In this document: piece by piece, positions 35,158 to 44,463 of the stretch
How positions within the stretch are numbered: position 1 is the stretch's first letter
Layout: the number at the start of each line of letters is the position of its first letter
From: CAUSWF01 sp963535465
GTDB taxonomy: Bacteria; Bacillota_I; Bacilli_A; RF39; UBA660
Assembly (NCBI GenBank): GCA_963535465.1
Contig: CAUSWF010000005.1
Location: forward strand, 1-64,000
Direction: 5' to 3'
Length of the DNA stretch: 64,000 nucleotides
Made by a program: the position numbers and the translations under genes
Notes under the pieces: generated by a model
Seen by the model: only the letters and a program-made list of their open reading frames with translations
The model's database searches: none
What the model was told of the DNA's origin: nothing

Positions 35158-35612
35158 TACTTAACTCCATGCTTACTATTAACAAATTCTTTTAACTTAC
35201 GATTATTTTTTCTATCTTCTGCTACTCTTTTTAGATATCCAATAGGATTTTTAAGTTCAATATCTCTTCTTCTATCTTTAAAAAAGCGAGGATTTTTATC
35301 AATATATTCACATGCTTCATTATAATCTTTAAAAGTAACAGGTTTATTAGCTATAACCCAAGCAAAAGTATCTTCAGTTGGGTTTTTATAAATAGCTTTC
35401 TTTTTAAAACCATACATTTCCCCATCTCTTGTAAAATTTGGCTTATTAGTATCCATAAATACAGGTAAATCTTCTTGTATATTAAAGATATTATAAAAAT
35501 CTCCATCATTTTCTGCTAATATACCATAAGATAATACTTCATCTTGAACTTCAAAACCATGCTTTGCATCATAAAATCTATATTCTGCTAAAAATAATTT
35601 ATTTTCTTCCAT
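35157..35612 (-). CDS. unknown protein inserted in the SUF operon
   Basis: 151 residues when started at the ATG at 35612, which has GGAGGAAG before it. No membrane segment. N-terminus LAEYRFYDAKHGFEV, centre DTNKPNFTRDGEMYGFKKKA, basic C-terminus (DRKNNRKLKEFVNSKHG). I recognise no family. Its start lies inside sufU and its stop overlaps the sufB ATG, so it is translated with the SUF genes and may be a SUF accessory factor. Confidence 0.75.
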   Translation of the reverse strand: MEENKLFLAEYRFYDAKHGFEVQDEVLSYGILAENDGDFYNIFNIQEDLPVFMDTNKPNFTRDGEMYGFKKKAIYKNPTEDTFAWVIANKPVTFKDYNEACEYIDKNPRFFKDRRRDIELKNPIGYLKRVAEDRKNNRKLKEFVNSKHGVK

Positions 35613-36039
35613 TTTCTTCCTCCAACTTATCAAGCATTGCCTTTATCGCAACACCTGGTAATAATGCACATTTTTTCCTATTAGGTTGCTTATATATTTC
35701 ATCAAACACAACTAAATCACCTAACACTTCACTATCATATTCCTCTTCTTGTATCATATTATAATAATTTTTAAGTATATTTTCAACTTCTTCAATATTC
35801 TTTCCTATAAGAGTATCAATCATAATAGAAGTAGCGCTAGTACTAATAGCACAAGCTTCTCCATCAAATCTTATATCTTTAACAATATTACCTTCTATCT
35901 TCATCATAAAATCTAAATTATCAATACATGACTCACTAGCCTGCTTATTAGTTAAATAACTACTATCATCAACTAAACCTCTATTATGAGGATTTTGATA
36001 AGCATCAATTATTATTTCTCTTCTTAAATTATTATCCAT
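35599..36039 (-). CDS. sufU: iron-sulfur cluster scaffold/sulfur acceptor SufU
   Basis: 146 residues. Zinc protein that takes sulfur from SufS in Firmicutes. Conserved Cys in ASESCIDNL, GEACAISTSA and NRKKCALLPG. The usual Asp-x-Cys-like lead into the first Cys is changed (ASES). Between sufS and the unknown gene. Confidence 0.93.
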   Translation of the reverse strand: MDNNLRREIIIDAYQNPHNRGLVDDSSYLTNKQASESCIDNLDFMMKIEGNIVKDIRFDGEACAISTSATSIMIDTLIGKNIEEVENILKNYYNMIQEEEYDSEVLGDLVVFDEIYKQPNRKKCALLPGVAIKAMLDKLEEENGRK

Positions 36040-36046
36040 AACCCTC

Positions 36047-37231
36047 CTATATTATAGTAGATAAAATATCTTCCTTTAATGAAAGTATTCTAATAACTTC
36101 ATCTACTTCATCAATAGTATTATAAAAATATAAGCTTATTCTAACACTATTCTTATAATTAATATCATTATGTAATATCTTACAACAATGATTTCCACTT
36201 CTTACACTTATACCTTTTTTATTAAGATATACACTAACTTCTTGTGGAAAAACTCCATTAACATTAAAACTAACTATACCCGATTTACTATTCTTATTAA
36301 TAATATTAATATTATCAATCTTACTCAATCCATCAACTAATCTATTTCTAAGCATAACTTCATACTGATGTATCTTATCAATACCAATATTTTCTAAATA
36401 TCTAACAGCTTCTCCCATACCTATAACTTGAGCTATAGGAGGAGTACCTGCCTCAAATTTAGTAGGTGCAGCATATAGTGTATAAGTACCATCTATTGAA
36501 AAATCCTGATTACTTCCACCACCTAAAACTATAGGTTCCATTTCTTTTAATAATTCATCTTTCCCAACTAATACTCCAACTCCAGTAGGACCACACATCT
36601 TATGTGCAGAAAAGCTTAAAAAAGATATATTACACTTTTTAAAATCAACTCTCATATGAGGAACGCTTTGAGCTCCATCCACACAAAATATTATATTTTT
36701 TTCATCGCATATCTCCCCTATTTTTTCTATATCTCTAACGTCTCCAATAACATTAGTAACATGAGCAATAGAAATAACACGAGTATTGGGTGTAATACTA
36801 TTTAAAATACTATCGACACTTAAACTATAATCATCATCAAGTAAAGCAAACTTAATATTTATACCCTTATCTCTTTTTAATCTATACCAAGGTAATATAT
36901 TAGAAGCATGCTCAGAAGTAGTAAGTATAACTTCATCACCACTATTTAAATGATTATACATATAACCACTAACTATCTGATTAATTGAAAAAGTTGTACC
37001 ACTAGTAAATACTACATTACTACTACTACAATTAACAAATCTAGCAACATCATCTCTAACTGAATCATATAACTTATTAGTAATAGTCGCACTATCATAA
37101 TCACCTCTATGTATATTAGAAGTATGTTCTAAATAATATTTATTTATAGAATCAACTACACATCTAGGCTTTAAAGTAGTCGCTGCATTATCAAAATATA
37201 TACTATTAATATTAAAATCTTCTCTATTCAT
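36047..37231 (-). CDS. sufS: cysteine desulfurase SufS
   Basis: 394 residues. PLP enzyme that removes sulfur from cysteine. PLP Lys in SFSAHKMCGPTG, catalytic Cys in RSGNHCCK near 350, group II desulfurase pattern. Start YFDNAATTLKP is typical. Follows sufD with two bases between. Confidence 0.95.
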   Translation of the reverse strand: MNREDFNINSIYFDNAATTLKPRCVVDSINKYYLEHTSNIHRGDYDSATITNKLYDSVRDDVARFVNCSSSNVVFTSGTTFSINQIVSGYMYNHLNSGDEVILTTSEHASNILPWYRLKRDKGINIKFALLDDDYSLSVDSILNSITPNTRVISIAHVTNVIGDVRDIEKIGEICDEKNIIFCVDGAQSVPHMRVDFKKCNISFLSFSAHKMCGPTGVGVLVGKDELLKEMEPIVLGGGSNQDFSIDGTYTLYAAPTKFEAGTPPIAQVIGMGEAVRYLENIGIDKIHQYEVMLRNRLVDGLSKIDNINIINKNSKSGIVSFNVNGVFPQEVSVYLNKKGISVRSGNHCCKILHNDINYKNSVRISLYFYNTIDEVDEVIRILSLKEDILSTII

Positions 37232-37233
37232 AT

Positions 37234-37797
37234 CTACACCTCCATTCTATCTATTTCCCTAATAAAATCATCAATACCTTCTATATCATTATTAACTAAA
37301 AATCCCTTTAATAATAGTTTATAAGCACTATTCTTACTAATACCTCTACTCATAAGATAAAACAAATCACTATCATTAAATTTACCAATATATGCAGCAT
37401 GCTCCGCAACAACATCATAATTATCTATAAGTAAATTAGGCCAAATAGTACTATTACCGTCACCCAAATTTATAATCTTAGAGTCTTGTATACATTTACA
37501 TTTATAACTATCCTTTAAAACTATACTATCAACTTTATATTTTAATTTATTACTAAAAACATTAACTCCATGATTAAATACATTACTATAAGTATTAGAA
37601 ACCATATGTTTAATATTTAAATTAAAACTATTATCATCATAATTAATATTATTATAATAATAATTTAAAGTAACACCTTCTTTTACTATATTAATCAAAA
37701 TATTACTACTACTATTTATAGAAAAATGATATATATTAGTATCCTTATCTATGTTATATTCCATATCTTTTTTATCAAAAATTAAAATATTATTCAT
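37234..37797 (-). CDS. sufD: shortened SufD-like protein
   Basis: 187 residues from the ATG at 37797. SufD is normally about 420-440 residues. The C-terminal SufB/D motif is clear: CIQDSKIINLGDGNS, then WPNLLIDNYDVVAEHAAYIGKF and DLFYLMSRGISKN, with the conserved His. The first half of the family's beta helix and N-terminal domain are missing. The start site is uncertain (an in-frame ATG at 37812 also exists) because no good ribosome-binding site is visible. The complete reading frame suggests a functional short form, not decay. Confidence 0.75.
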   Translation of the reverse strand: MNNILIFDKKDMEYNIDKDTNIYHFSINSSSNILINIVKEGVTLNYYYNNINYDDNSFNLNIKHMVSNTYSNVFNHGVNVFSNKLKYKVDSIVLKDSYKCKCIQDSKIINLGDGNSTIWPNLLIDNYDVVAEHAAYIGKFNDSDLFYLMSRGISKNSAYKLLLKGFLVNNDIEGIDDFIREIDRMEV

Positions 37798-38527
37798 ATT
37801 TATCATACCCATCTTTTTCTACTTCTAACGCAAGTAACTTATCTCCAGTTTTCTTAATAGAACCATTATTCATAATATGAACAAAATGAGGAACTATCAT
37901 TTCTAGTATTCTAGGATAATGAGTAATAATTAATATAGAAGTATCAGGATGATCCTTCTTATATGAATTTATTTCCCTACATACAATCTTTAAACTATCT
38001 ACATCAAGTCCAGAATCAAGCTCATCTAAAATAATAAATTTAGGTTTTAAGAACTTAAGTTGTAATATTTCATTTTTCTTCTTCTCTCCACCACTAAATC
38101 CTTTGTTAAGACTTCTATGTACCATATCTTTATTTAGATGTAACTGTTCCATATTAGATTCTAATTCTTTTACAAAGCTAAATATAGAGCTTTTTTCTCC
38201 ACTTACTTCATTAACCGCAGTACGAATAAACTCACTTGTACTAACTCCATCTATTATAGCGGGATCTTGCATTGATAAAAATATTCCGCATCTAGCTCTC
38301 TCACACGTATCTAAATCATTAAGTAATTTATCATTAAAATAAATTTCTCCATCAACTATCTCATATTGATAATGTCCCATTATAACTTTTGATAAAGTAC
38401 TCTTACCTGTACCATTAGGACCCATTATGGCATGAATTTCTCCATCACCAATTTCTAAATTTAATTTATCTATTATACAAGTACCAGTAGAAACTACTTT
38501 AGCACTTAAATTATTAATTTTAAGCAT
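37790..38527 (-). CDS. sufC: SUF ATPase SufC
   Basis: 245 residues. ABC-type ATPase that drives cluster assembly on SufB/SufD. Walker A GPNGTGKST, Q-loop SMQDPAI, signature FSGGEKKKNE, Walker B ILDELDSGLD. The ATG at 38527 follows GGAGG. First gene of the SUF operon, so the transcription order is C-D-S-U-X-B. This differs from the Bacillus order C-D-S-U-B only in the inserted X. Confidence 0.95.
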   Translation of the reverse strand: MLKINNLSAKVVSTGTCIIDKLNLEIGDGEIHAIMGPNGTGKSTLSKVIMGHYQYEIVDGEIYFNDKLLNDLDTCERARCGIFLSMQDPAIIDGVSTSEFIRTAVNEVSGEKSSIFSFVKELESNMEQLHLNKDMVHRSLNKGFSGGEKKKNEILQLKFLKPKFIILDELDSGLDVDSLKIVCREINSYKKDHPDTSILIITHYPRILEMIVPHFVHIMNNGSIKKTGDKLLALEVEKDGYDKYE

Positions 38528-38547
38528 ATAAACCTCCATGCAAGAAT

Positions 38548-38558
38548 ATTATACCACA
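38548..38558 (-). promoter_or_regulatory. extended -10 promoter of the SUF operon
   Basis: TGGTATAAT with TATAAT at 38553-38548 on the minus strand and only a weak -35. No IscR- or Fur-like operator is recognised. Confidence 0.4.
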
Positions 38559-38569
38559 TGTATATACAA

Positions 38570-38598
38570 AGAAAAATAACGCCTAAGCGTTATTTTGA
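38570..38598 (-). terminator. terminator of the coiled-coil gene
   Basis: AAAATAACGC / GCGTTATTTT stem with CTAA loop (38573-38582 with 38587-38596). The stop codon is in the loop. Confidence 0.8.
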
Positions 38599-39722
38599 TT
38601 ATTTAAAAAATCTTGTGCAGAATCTAGTACACTCTTAAACTCTACATTAGCTTCTTCCATCTTTTGAATTTTCTCATTCTTCTCTAGTAATTCTTCTTTT
38701 AATCTCTTATTTTCTTCTTGAAGACTCTTTGCTAAATCAGTTAACTTCTTAACAAGTTCAGTCGCATCTCCAAGTACATTATTACTGTTTGTATCATAAA
38801 CATTATTATCATTAACTTCTTCTTCTACATTAGAATTTATAGAAGTATCAACATTATCATCTTGTATATTAAAATCACTATGAGATGTATCTAAATCAGT
38901 ATTAATATCCATAGGAGTATCAGTTATATCACTAGTATTATTAGCTTCATCAGTATCATTACTATCAAAATTAATCTTATCTTGATTAGTATTTGGATAT
39001 TGATTATCTTCTTGAACTTCTTGATTATCATCATTTACTTCAGGGATTGAAACACTAGGCTCTATCGCATCAGGTATATGATAATCATCATTTGAAATGT
39101 TTACTGAAGGATTCTCAAAAGGATTTTCTTCTTGATATTTATTTTCTTCAGCAATATTTTCTTTCTTAACTTCATCTGATGCTAATGGAAGCTTTAAAAT
39201 ACCAGAATTTGGTATATTCTTACTTAAATATATTCCATCATTTTCTACTAATCCAATATAACTATAATATTCATTATTTAATAAATTATTACCGTTAGAA
39301 TCATATATTGTAGCTTCACCAGTATGGTCATGAAATAAGAAATTCATATTATTAGATAAAGTATTCATTTGCTCTTTAATATATGCAGCATCCGCTACTA
39401 CATTACTACCGTTAGTAGATGCATCAACTACATTACTACTAACTGGTTTACTAATTTCAACAAGTAACATATCATCGTTTATTAACTTAATATTCTTATT
39501 AATTAATGGAATTAATTCTTTACCTTCACTATCTATTAATCCAACATGTGACTTAATAACTTCTGGATCAATTGCCTCAATTAATTCGCTAGAAGCAATA
39601 ATATTCTTATTAGCTAATTCCGATAAAAAATAATAATTAACTCCACTTTCATTAGTACCATATGTGCATAACAAATCTGTTCGATCCTTATATTTCACAA
39701 GACCTTTTTGTACTGTCATCAT
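38583..39722 (-). CDS. acidic coiled-coil protein of unknown function
   Basis: 379 residues. A folded N-terminal part (about 1-185) with two similar patches (HVGLIDSEGKELIPLIN near 55 and YSYIGLVENDGIYLSKN near 147). A very acidic Asn/Asp-rich linker follows (about 190-320). The C-terminal coiled coil (about 322-370) carries heptads such as LVKKLTDLAKSLQEENKRL. No signal peptide. Not recognised. The layout suggests a cytosolic scaffold or adaptor. AAGGTGAT site before the first ATG, with a second ATG directly after. Confidence 0.6.
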   Translation of the reverse strand: MMTVQKGLVKYKDRTDLLCTYGTNESGVNYYFLSELANKNIIASSELIEAIDPEVIKSHVGLIDSEGKELIPLINKNIKLINDDMLLVEISKPVSSNVVDASTNGSNVVADAAYIKEQMNTLSNNMNFLFHDHTGEATIYDSNGNNLLNNEYYSYIGLVENDGIYLSKNIPNSGILKLPLASDEVKKENIAEENKYQEENPFENPSVNISNDDYHIPDAIEPSVSIPEVNDDNQEVQEDNQYPNTNQDKINFDSNDTDEANNTSDITDTPMDINTDLDTSHSDFNIQDDNVDTSINSNVEEEVNDNNVYDTNSNNVLGDATELVKKLTDLAKSLQEENKRLKEELLEKNEKIQKMEEANVEFKSVLDSAQDFLNNQNNA

Positions 39723-39817
39723 ACTATCACCTTATACCCTATCTTATTCTATTCTTTAATATAATAAATCATAACATAAATAATTTTCTAAATCAATCAT
39801 TTAATCTAATAATATAA

Positions 39818-39846
39818 TTGTATTATTAATATTTTTATGATAATGT
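39818..39846 (+). promoter_or_regulatory. promoter of the TM-HIT-prsA operon
   Basis: TTGTAT at 39818-39823 and TAATGT at 39841-39846, spacer 17, close upstream of an AAGAAGGTGAT ribosome-binding site. Confidence 0.4.
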
Positions 39847-39865
39847 TTTTAAAGAAGGTGATCGT

Positions 39866-40582
39866 ATGAATAAACTAAGAATACAAATGTTTTCCCTATA
39901 TATAATAGTAATATTTTTAATAATATCAATATTACTACTAGAATATTCTAATCCACTAACAATAAAAAGAATAGATAATAAATTAACTGATTTTTATAAT
40001 AGACACTATAACTTAAAAGATACTAAATTAAATAAAACAATCTATATAAAAAATAAAAGACTATTAAAAAAAGGTACCTATATAAAAAGAATAACTAATA
40101 TATATAATAAAGACCTGTATTTTGAAATAAAATATAAGAAACATTATATAACATCTAACTATAATTATTCATATAAAAAAGGAAAAATATTCTTATCAAA
40201 TTATTTAGATAAAATAAGTAAAACAACTAAAAATAAATTAACTCTATCAAAAACATTAGATGAATTAACTAGGTATAAAGCAGATTTATTAAAAGGAAAT
40301 AATATTAAATCTATTCCTTTCTACGATATGGAAATACTTATTAAAGATGTGGACTATAACCCAATATCAATAAAAAAGGAAATTATAAAAAAAATAGATA
40401 CATCATATAATCCAAATAAATATATAATAAAAATTAAAAAAGCATCTATTGACCTAACAATATATAATATATCTTATGATACTATAAAAAATGATAATTT
40501 TATAAATATCTTATATGATATAATGGAAAAGAAAGAAAGTAATTTATTAAAAGAAAATAATATTACTTATAAATATAGTTAG
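39866..40582 (+). CDS. membrane-anchored protein of unknown function
   Basis: 238 residues. N-terminal membrane helix (about 7-26) and a Lys/Tyr/Ile-rich domain predicted outside. No family recognised. First gene of a plus-strand operon, 8 bases before the HIT gene. Its composition (A+T, Lys, Asn) is extreme but matches other small membrane proteins in this window. Confidence 0.6.
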   Translation: MNKLRIQMFSLYIIVIFLIISILLLEYSNPLTIKRIDNKLTDFYNRHYNLKDTKLNKTIYIKNKRLLKKGTYIKRITNIYNKDLYFEIKYKKHYITSNYNYSYKKGKIFLSNYLDKISKTTKNKLTLSKTLDELTRYKADLLKGNNIKSIPFYDMEILIKDVDYNPISIKKEIIKKIDTSYNPNKYIIKIKKASIDLTIYNISYDTIKNDNFINILYDIMEKKESNLLKENNITYKYS

Positions 40583-40590
40583 GAGGCAAC

Positions 40591-40959
40591 ATGAAAAACT
40601 GTATATTTTGTAAAATAATAAATAATGATATTCCTTCATACAAAGTTTATGAAGACGATTTAGTATTGTCGTTTATGACAATTGATCCAGTATCTAATGG
40701 TCACATATTGTTAATACCAAAAACTCATCATGAAAACGTATTGGATATGCCTGATGACTTAATAGTTCATATGCATAACGTCATCAAAAACAAATTATAT
40801 AATATGCTAAAAGAAAAACTACATTGTGATGGAATAACACTATCTCAAAATAATGAATACGGACAAGAAATAAAACATTATCATATTCATTTAATACCAA
40901 AATATAAAGAAAAACAAAATCTTCTAAAAGTAGAAGAAGTATGGAACAAATTAAAATAA
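40591..40959 (+). CDS. HIT-family hydrolase
   Basis: 122 residues. Start CIFCKIINNDIPSYKVYED with a CxxC, and the catalytic histidine triad in HYHIHLIPKY. Hydrolyses or transfers nucleoside phosphates, natural substrate uncertain. Precedes prsA: HIT and prsA genes are also neighbours in Bacillus. Confidence 0.92.
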   Translation: MKNCIFCKIINNDIPSYKVYEDDLVLSFMTIDPVSNGHILLIPKTHHENVLDMPDDLIVHMHNVIKNKLYNMLKEKLHCDGITLSQNNEYGQEIKHYHIHLIPKYKEKQNLLKVEEVWNKLK

Positions 40960-40968
40960 GGAGAATTT

Positions 40969-41946
40969 ATGAAAAAGAAAACATTGTTATTACTAACATT
41001 AATTGGAACTATATCACTAACAACCGCTTGTTCTAAAGCAACACTAAAAGAATCAACTACTGCAGTAAATGCTAAAGAATGGAATATTTCATCAAATGAC
41101 TACTTTGACGAAATAAAAGAAAAAAATATTTCAAGATTAGTTGATTTAATAGATGAAAAAATATTAGAAAAAAAATACAAGAAAAATGAAAAAGAAAATA
41201 AGTACGTTGAGAAAAAAATTACTCAAATAAAATCAGCTTATAACGCAGAAGTTCTACCACAAATATTAAGAACATATTATGGAGTAGAATCCATTGAAGA
41301 ATTAGAGAAATATATTAGATTAGAATTCAAAAGAGATGAAGCAATAAATGATTATATTGAAAGTCATATCACAAATAGTGAAATAGAAGACTACTATAAT
41401 AAAAATATAACTGGAGATGTAAGAATAAGTCAAATCTATATCAAATCAAATATAAAAAATAGTGATAATGAATTAGAAAAGAAGAAAAAAGAAGAAGAAG
41501 CGCTAAAAAAAGCTAATGAAGTTATTAAAAAATTAGAAGATAAAAAATCATGGAAAGACCTTGTTAAAGAATATTCAGATGACGAAGCTACTAAATTAAA
41601 TGATGGAGACTTAGGATTCTTAAAAGCAACTAATATCAATGAAAAAATGAATAATGCTATTAAAGATTTAAAGAAAGGTGAATATACAAAAGAACCACTT
41701 AAAACTGAACATGGTTATCATATATTATTAAAAACTGATGTAAAAGATAAACCTTCTCTTAAATCTATCAAAAATGATATTAAAGAAAAACTAAAAACAC
41801 AAAAACTAGGAAGTAGTAAAACTATATCAGTTGATACACTAGATTTAATAAGAAAAGAAGCTAAAGTAGAATTTAAAGACGATAAATTAAAGGAAGCTTA
41901 TAACAAATATCTTAATACAATTAGAAATAGTCTAAACAAAAAGTAG
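40969..41946 (+). CDS. prsA: foldase lipoprotein PrsA
   Basis: 325 residues. Lipobox ending at Cys21 (LTTAC), so a lipid-anchored protein outside the membrane. Helical chaperone domain, then a parvulin-type prolyl isomerase domain (about 144-245; RISQIYIKS, DGDLGFLKATN, GYHILLKTD). Helps secreted proteins and PBPs fold. GGAG ribosome-binding site. Last gene of its operon, followed by a bidirectional terminator. Confidence 0.93.
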   Translation: MKKKTLLLLTLIGTISLTTACSKATLKESTTAVNAKEWNISSNDYFDEIKEKNISRLVDLIDEKILEKKYKKNEKENKYVEKKITQIKSAYNAEVLPQILRTYYGVESIEELEKYIRLEFKRDEAINDYIESHITNSEIEDYYNKNITGDVRISQIYIKSNIKNSDNELEKKKKEEEALKKANEVIKKLEDKKSWKDLVKEYSDDEATKLNDGDLGFLKATNINEKMNNAIKDLKKGEYTKEPLKTEHGYHILLKTDVKDKPSLKSIKNDIKEKLKTQKLGSSKTISVDTLDLIRKEAKVEFKDDKLKEAYNKYLNTIRNSLNKK

Positions 41947-41966
41947 AATTAAATTCTACTTTTTTA
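41936..41966. terminator. bidirectional terminator between prsA and recX
   Basis: GTAGAAT / ATTCTAC stem flanked by A and T runs (41938-41965). The prsA stop codon lies in the stem and the recX stop overlaps the other arm. Confidence 0.85.
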
Positions 41967-42693
41967 GTCCCCTCTGATATAATTTCCTATTTATTACTAA
42001 TTCTAATTCATATCCACTATATTTCTTAGAATACTTTTTTCTAAGCTTTTCTTCTTCTTTTTCTAATATCTTTAAATCAGTATCAAACGAATAATTAGAT
42101 AAACAACTATTTATAATATCAGAGTCATATCCAAGTCTTAAAAGATAATTATAAATATTATTTTTAAGAACAACTCCTCCTTTATTTCTATTAGACTTAA
42201 TTGATCTATCAATTAATTTATTTATTTTAGCAATCATATCTTCTTTATTAAATAAACTAATGTTAGAATAAAATAATTCTGAAGAAATTCCTCTTTTTTC
42301 AAGTTCCATTCTAATCTTACCAGGACCATTATTAGTAGTAATTAAACTATTATTAATAAAACTCTTAGTAAAAAGATTATCATTTATATAACCTTGACTA
42401 TCTAATTTCAAAATAACTTTATCAACAATACTATTATCATAACTTTTATTAATTAAATATTTATTTATTTCATACCTACTCTTTATCCTACTTCTAATAG
42501 AATTAATCGCATCATAGTAACATTGATAAAAAGAATTATCACTAATTATTGAATCTATTAAAGATATATCTATCTCTTTTTTAATAAGTAAACCATATTT
42601 TAATATAACATCTTCATATAATATTAAATCACTATCATCAGTAGTAACTTTATATCTATTATTAGACATTTTTTTATACTTAATTATTTTCAT
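41956..42693 (-). CDS. recX: regulatory protein RecX
   Basis: 245 residues. Modulator of RecA filaments. Three-helix repeat pattern: SRYEINKYLINKSYDNSIVDKVILKL, GPGKIRMELEKRGI, and LLRLGYDSDIINSCL. Here it lies 17 kb from recA and not next to it. Confidence 0.85.
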   Translation of the reverse strand: MKIIKYKKMSNNRYKVTTDDSDLILYEDVILKYGLLIKKEIDISLIDSIISDNSFYQCYYDAINSIRSRIKSRYEINKYLINKSYDNSIVDKVILKLDSQGYINDNLFTKSFINNSLITTNNGPGKIRMELEKRGISSELFYSNISLFNKEDMIAKINKLIDRSIKSNRNKGGVVLKNNIYNYLLRLGYDSDIINSCLSNYSFDTDLKILEKEEEKLRKKYSKKYSGYELELVINRKLYQRGLKK

Positions 42694-42756
42694 AATATCA
42701 CCAACTAAATTATAACAAATAATATTTTAATTTAAAAATAACTAATTTTATTAATT

Positions 42757-42796
42757 AAAGAAAATAAGTAAAACAATTTCTTATTTTACTTATTCT
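42757..42796 (-). terminator. terminator of rpoZ
   Basis: AATAAGTAAAA / TTTTACTTATT stem (42763-42773 with 42784-42794) on the minus strand, overlapping the stop codon. U-tract is modest. Confidence 0.6.
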
Positions 42797-42986
42797 TTTT
42801 AGTTATTAAACCAGCTTGAACTTCCTCTAAGGCCCTACCAATATTTCTTTTACATTTGTAATTTGATTCATTCATTTGTAAAAAACCACCTTTTGATATT
42901 TGTTTACTTCTACTAGCAGCAATATGAATTAATTCGTATTTTGAGTCTATTAAGTTCAATAATTTATCTATTGATGGATAAATCAT
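42786..42986 (-). CDS. rpoZ: RNA polymerase omega subunit
   Basis: 66 residues. Start YPSIDKLLNLIDSKYELIHIAASRSKQI with the family's ARR/ASRR-like helix and the end IGRALEEVQAGLI are recognisable. Helps fold and assemble the beta-prime subunit. The usual neighbour gmk is absent here. Confidence 0.88.
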   Translation of the reverse strand: MIYPSIDKLLNLIDSKYELIHIAASRSKQISKGGFLQMNESNYKCKRNIGRALEEVQAGLITKKNK

Positions 42987-43055
42987 CTATATATCACACT
43001 CCCTAATTTAATAATAAAAAAAGTTTTGTCAAAATACAACATTTATTACACAATT

Positions 43056-43088
43056 AGACAAAAGATAGACGTTTAGCCTATCTTTTAA
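43056..43088 (-). terminator. terminator of ffh
   Basis: AAAAGATAG / CTATCTTTT stem (43060-43068 with 43078-43086) with U-run on the minus strand. The ffh stop codon overlaps it. Confidence 0.75.
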
Positions 43089-44392
43089 AATGGTAATTTA
43101 AAATTTCCACTACTAAAACTCTTCATCATCTTCTTCATTTGAATAAATTGTTCTAGTAATTTATTAACCTCTTGAACACTAGTTCCTGATCCCTTAGCTA
43201 TTCTACTTTTACGTGAAGCTTTTATAATATCAGGATTTCTTCTTTCATATGGTGTCATAGAAAGAACTATTGCTTCTACATGAGTCATTTGTTTTGGATC
43301 AACTTTAACTTTATCAAGGCCAGCCTTAGATGCCCCTGGTATTAATTTAATAAGATTTTCTAATGGGCCAAGTTTTTTCATTTGTTTCATAGTTTTAAGA
43401 AAATCTTCCAAATCAAATTTACCATCTTTCATTCTCTTAGCAGCATTCATTGCTTCTTTTTCATCTATTGCTGCTTCAGCCCTCTCAACTAGAGATACAA
43501 TATCTCCCATTCCTAGAATTCTACCAGCCATTCTCTCTGGATCAAATTTATCAAGACCATCTAATTTTTCACTTACACCAATAAATTTAATAGGCACATT
43601 AGTTAAATGTCTAACAGAAAGAGCAACTCCACCTCTAGTATCTCCATCTAGCTTCGTTAAAATAACTCCTGTTAATTTTAATTTCTCATTAAAACCTGTA
43701 ATAACATTTATTGCATCCTGACCCATCATAGAATCAATTACAAGTAATACTTCATTAGGCTTAACAATATTATTTATATCTTCTAACTCTTGCATCAATA
43801 AATCATCTATATGAAGTCTACCAGCAGTATCTATAAGTATATAATCATATCCTTTTTCTTTAGCATACTTATATGCATTTTCAACAATTACTTGTGGCTT
43901 ACCTTTTCCCTCTTCATAAACTTCTATATTTAATTCTTTACCCAATTGTTTTAATTGATCAATTGCAGCAGGTCTATATACATCACAAGCAACTAGTAAA
44001 GGTTTTTTAGCATACTTTTTTCTAAGAAAATTAGCAAGTTTTCCTATAGTAGTAGTTTTACCAGAACCTTGTAAACCTACTAACATAAGAACAGAAGGAT
44101 TACCACTTACATATAAAGGTGATGACTCTCCACCTAAAAGAAGTGTTAATTCATCTTTAACTATTTTTACAAATTTATCACCAGGATTAATACTCTTACG
44201 TACCTCTTCTCCTAATGCTTTTTCTGCTACACTATTAGTAAATTCTTTTACTACCTTATAGTTTACATCAGCTTCTAACAAAGCCAATCTAATCTCTCTC
44301 ATCATAGGAGCAATATTATCTTCAGTAATAACCCCGTAACCTTTAATTTTATCAACAATACCCTGTAATCTATTTCCTAACGTCTCAAACAT
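43085..44392 (-). CDS. ffh: signal recognition particle protein Ffh
   Basis: 435 residues. NG GTPase domain with GLQGSGKTTTIGKL, DTAGRLHIDDLLM, TKLDGDTRGGVAL, then a methionine-rich M domain (about 300-435) that binds SRP RNA and signal sequences. No SRP RNA gene seen here. Unlike in Bacillus it is separated from ylxM and ftsY by an exporter pair and a HerA-like gene. Confidence 0.97.
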   Translation of the reverse strand: MFETLGNRLQGIVDKIKGYGVITEDNIAPMMREIRLALLEADVNYKVVKEFTNSVAEKALGEEVRKSINPGDKFVKIVKDELTLLLGGESSPLYVSGNPSVLMLVGLQGSGKTTTIGKLANFLRKKYAKKPLLVACDVYRPAAIDQLKQLGKELNIEVYEEGKGKPQVIVENAYKYAKEKGYDYILIDTAGRLHIDDLLMQELEDINNIVKPNEVLLVIDSMMGQDAINVITGFNEKLKLTGVILTKLDGDTRGGVALSVRHLTNVPIKFIGVSEKLDGLDKFDPERMAGRILGMGDIVSLVERAEAAIDEKEAMNAAKRMKDGKFDLEDFLKTMKQMKKLGPLENLIKLIPGASKAGLDKVKVDPKQMTHVEAIVLSMTPYERRNPDIIKASRKSRIAKGSGTSVQEVNKLLEQFIQMKKMMKSFSSGNFKLPF

Positions 44393-44409
44393 AATACCTC
44401 CTCCTAAAT

Positions 44410-44439
44410 ATTATATCTTATATACCAAACTATTAACAA
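44410..44439 (-). promoter_or_regulatory. promoter of ffh
   Basis: TTGTTA at 44439-44434 and TATAAT at 44415-44410 on the minus strand, spacer 18. The GGAGGAGG ribosome-binding site follows closely. Confidence 0.5.
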
Positions 44440-44463
44440 GAAAAAGAGTAGTTTCCTACTCTA
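44438..44463 (-). terminator. terminator of the ABC exporter pair
   Basis: AGAGTAG / CTACTCT stem (44445-44451 with 44456-44462) and U-run on the minus strand. It overlaps the stop codon. Confidence 0.75.

Noticed and set aside
37234..37797. sufD as a frameshifted pseudogene
   Set aside because: No remnants of the missing N-terminal half are seen in other frames between sufC and sufD. The two genes overlap, so there is no room for it.
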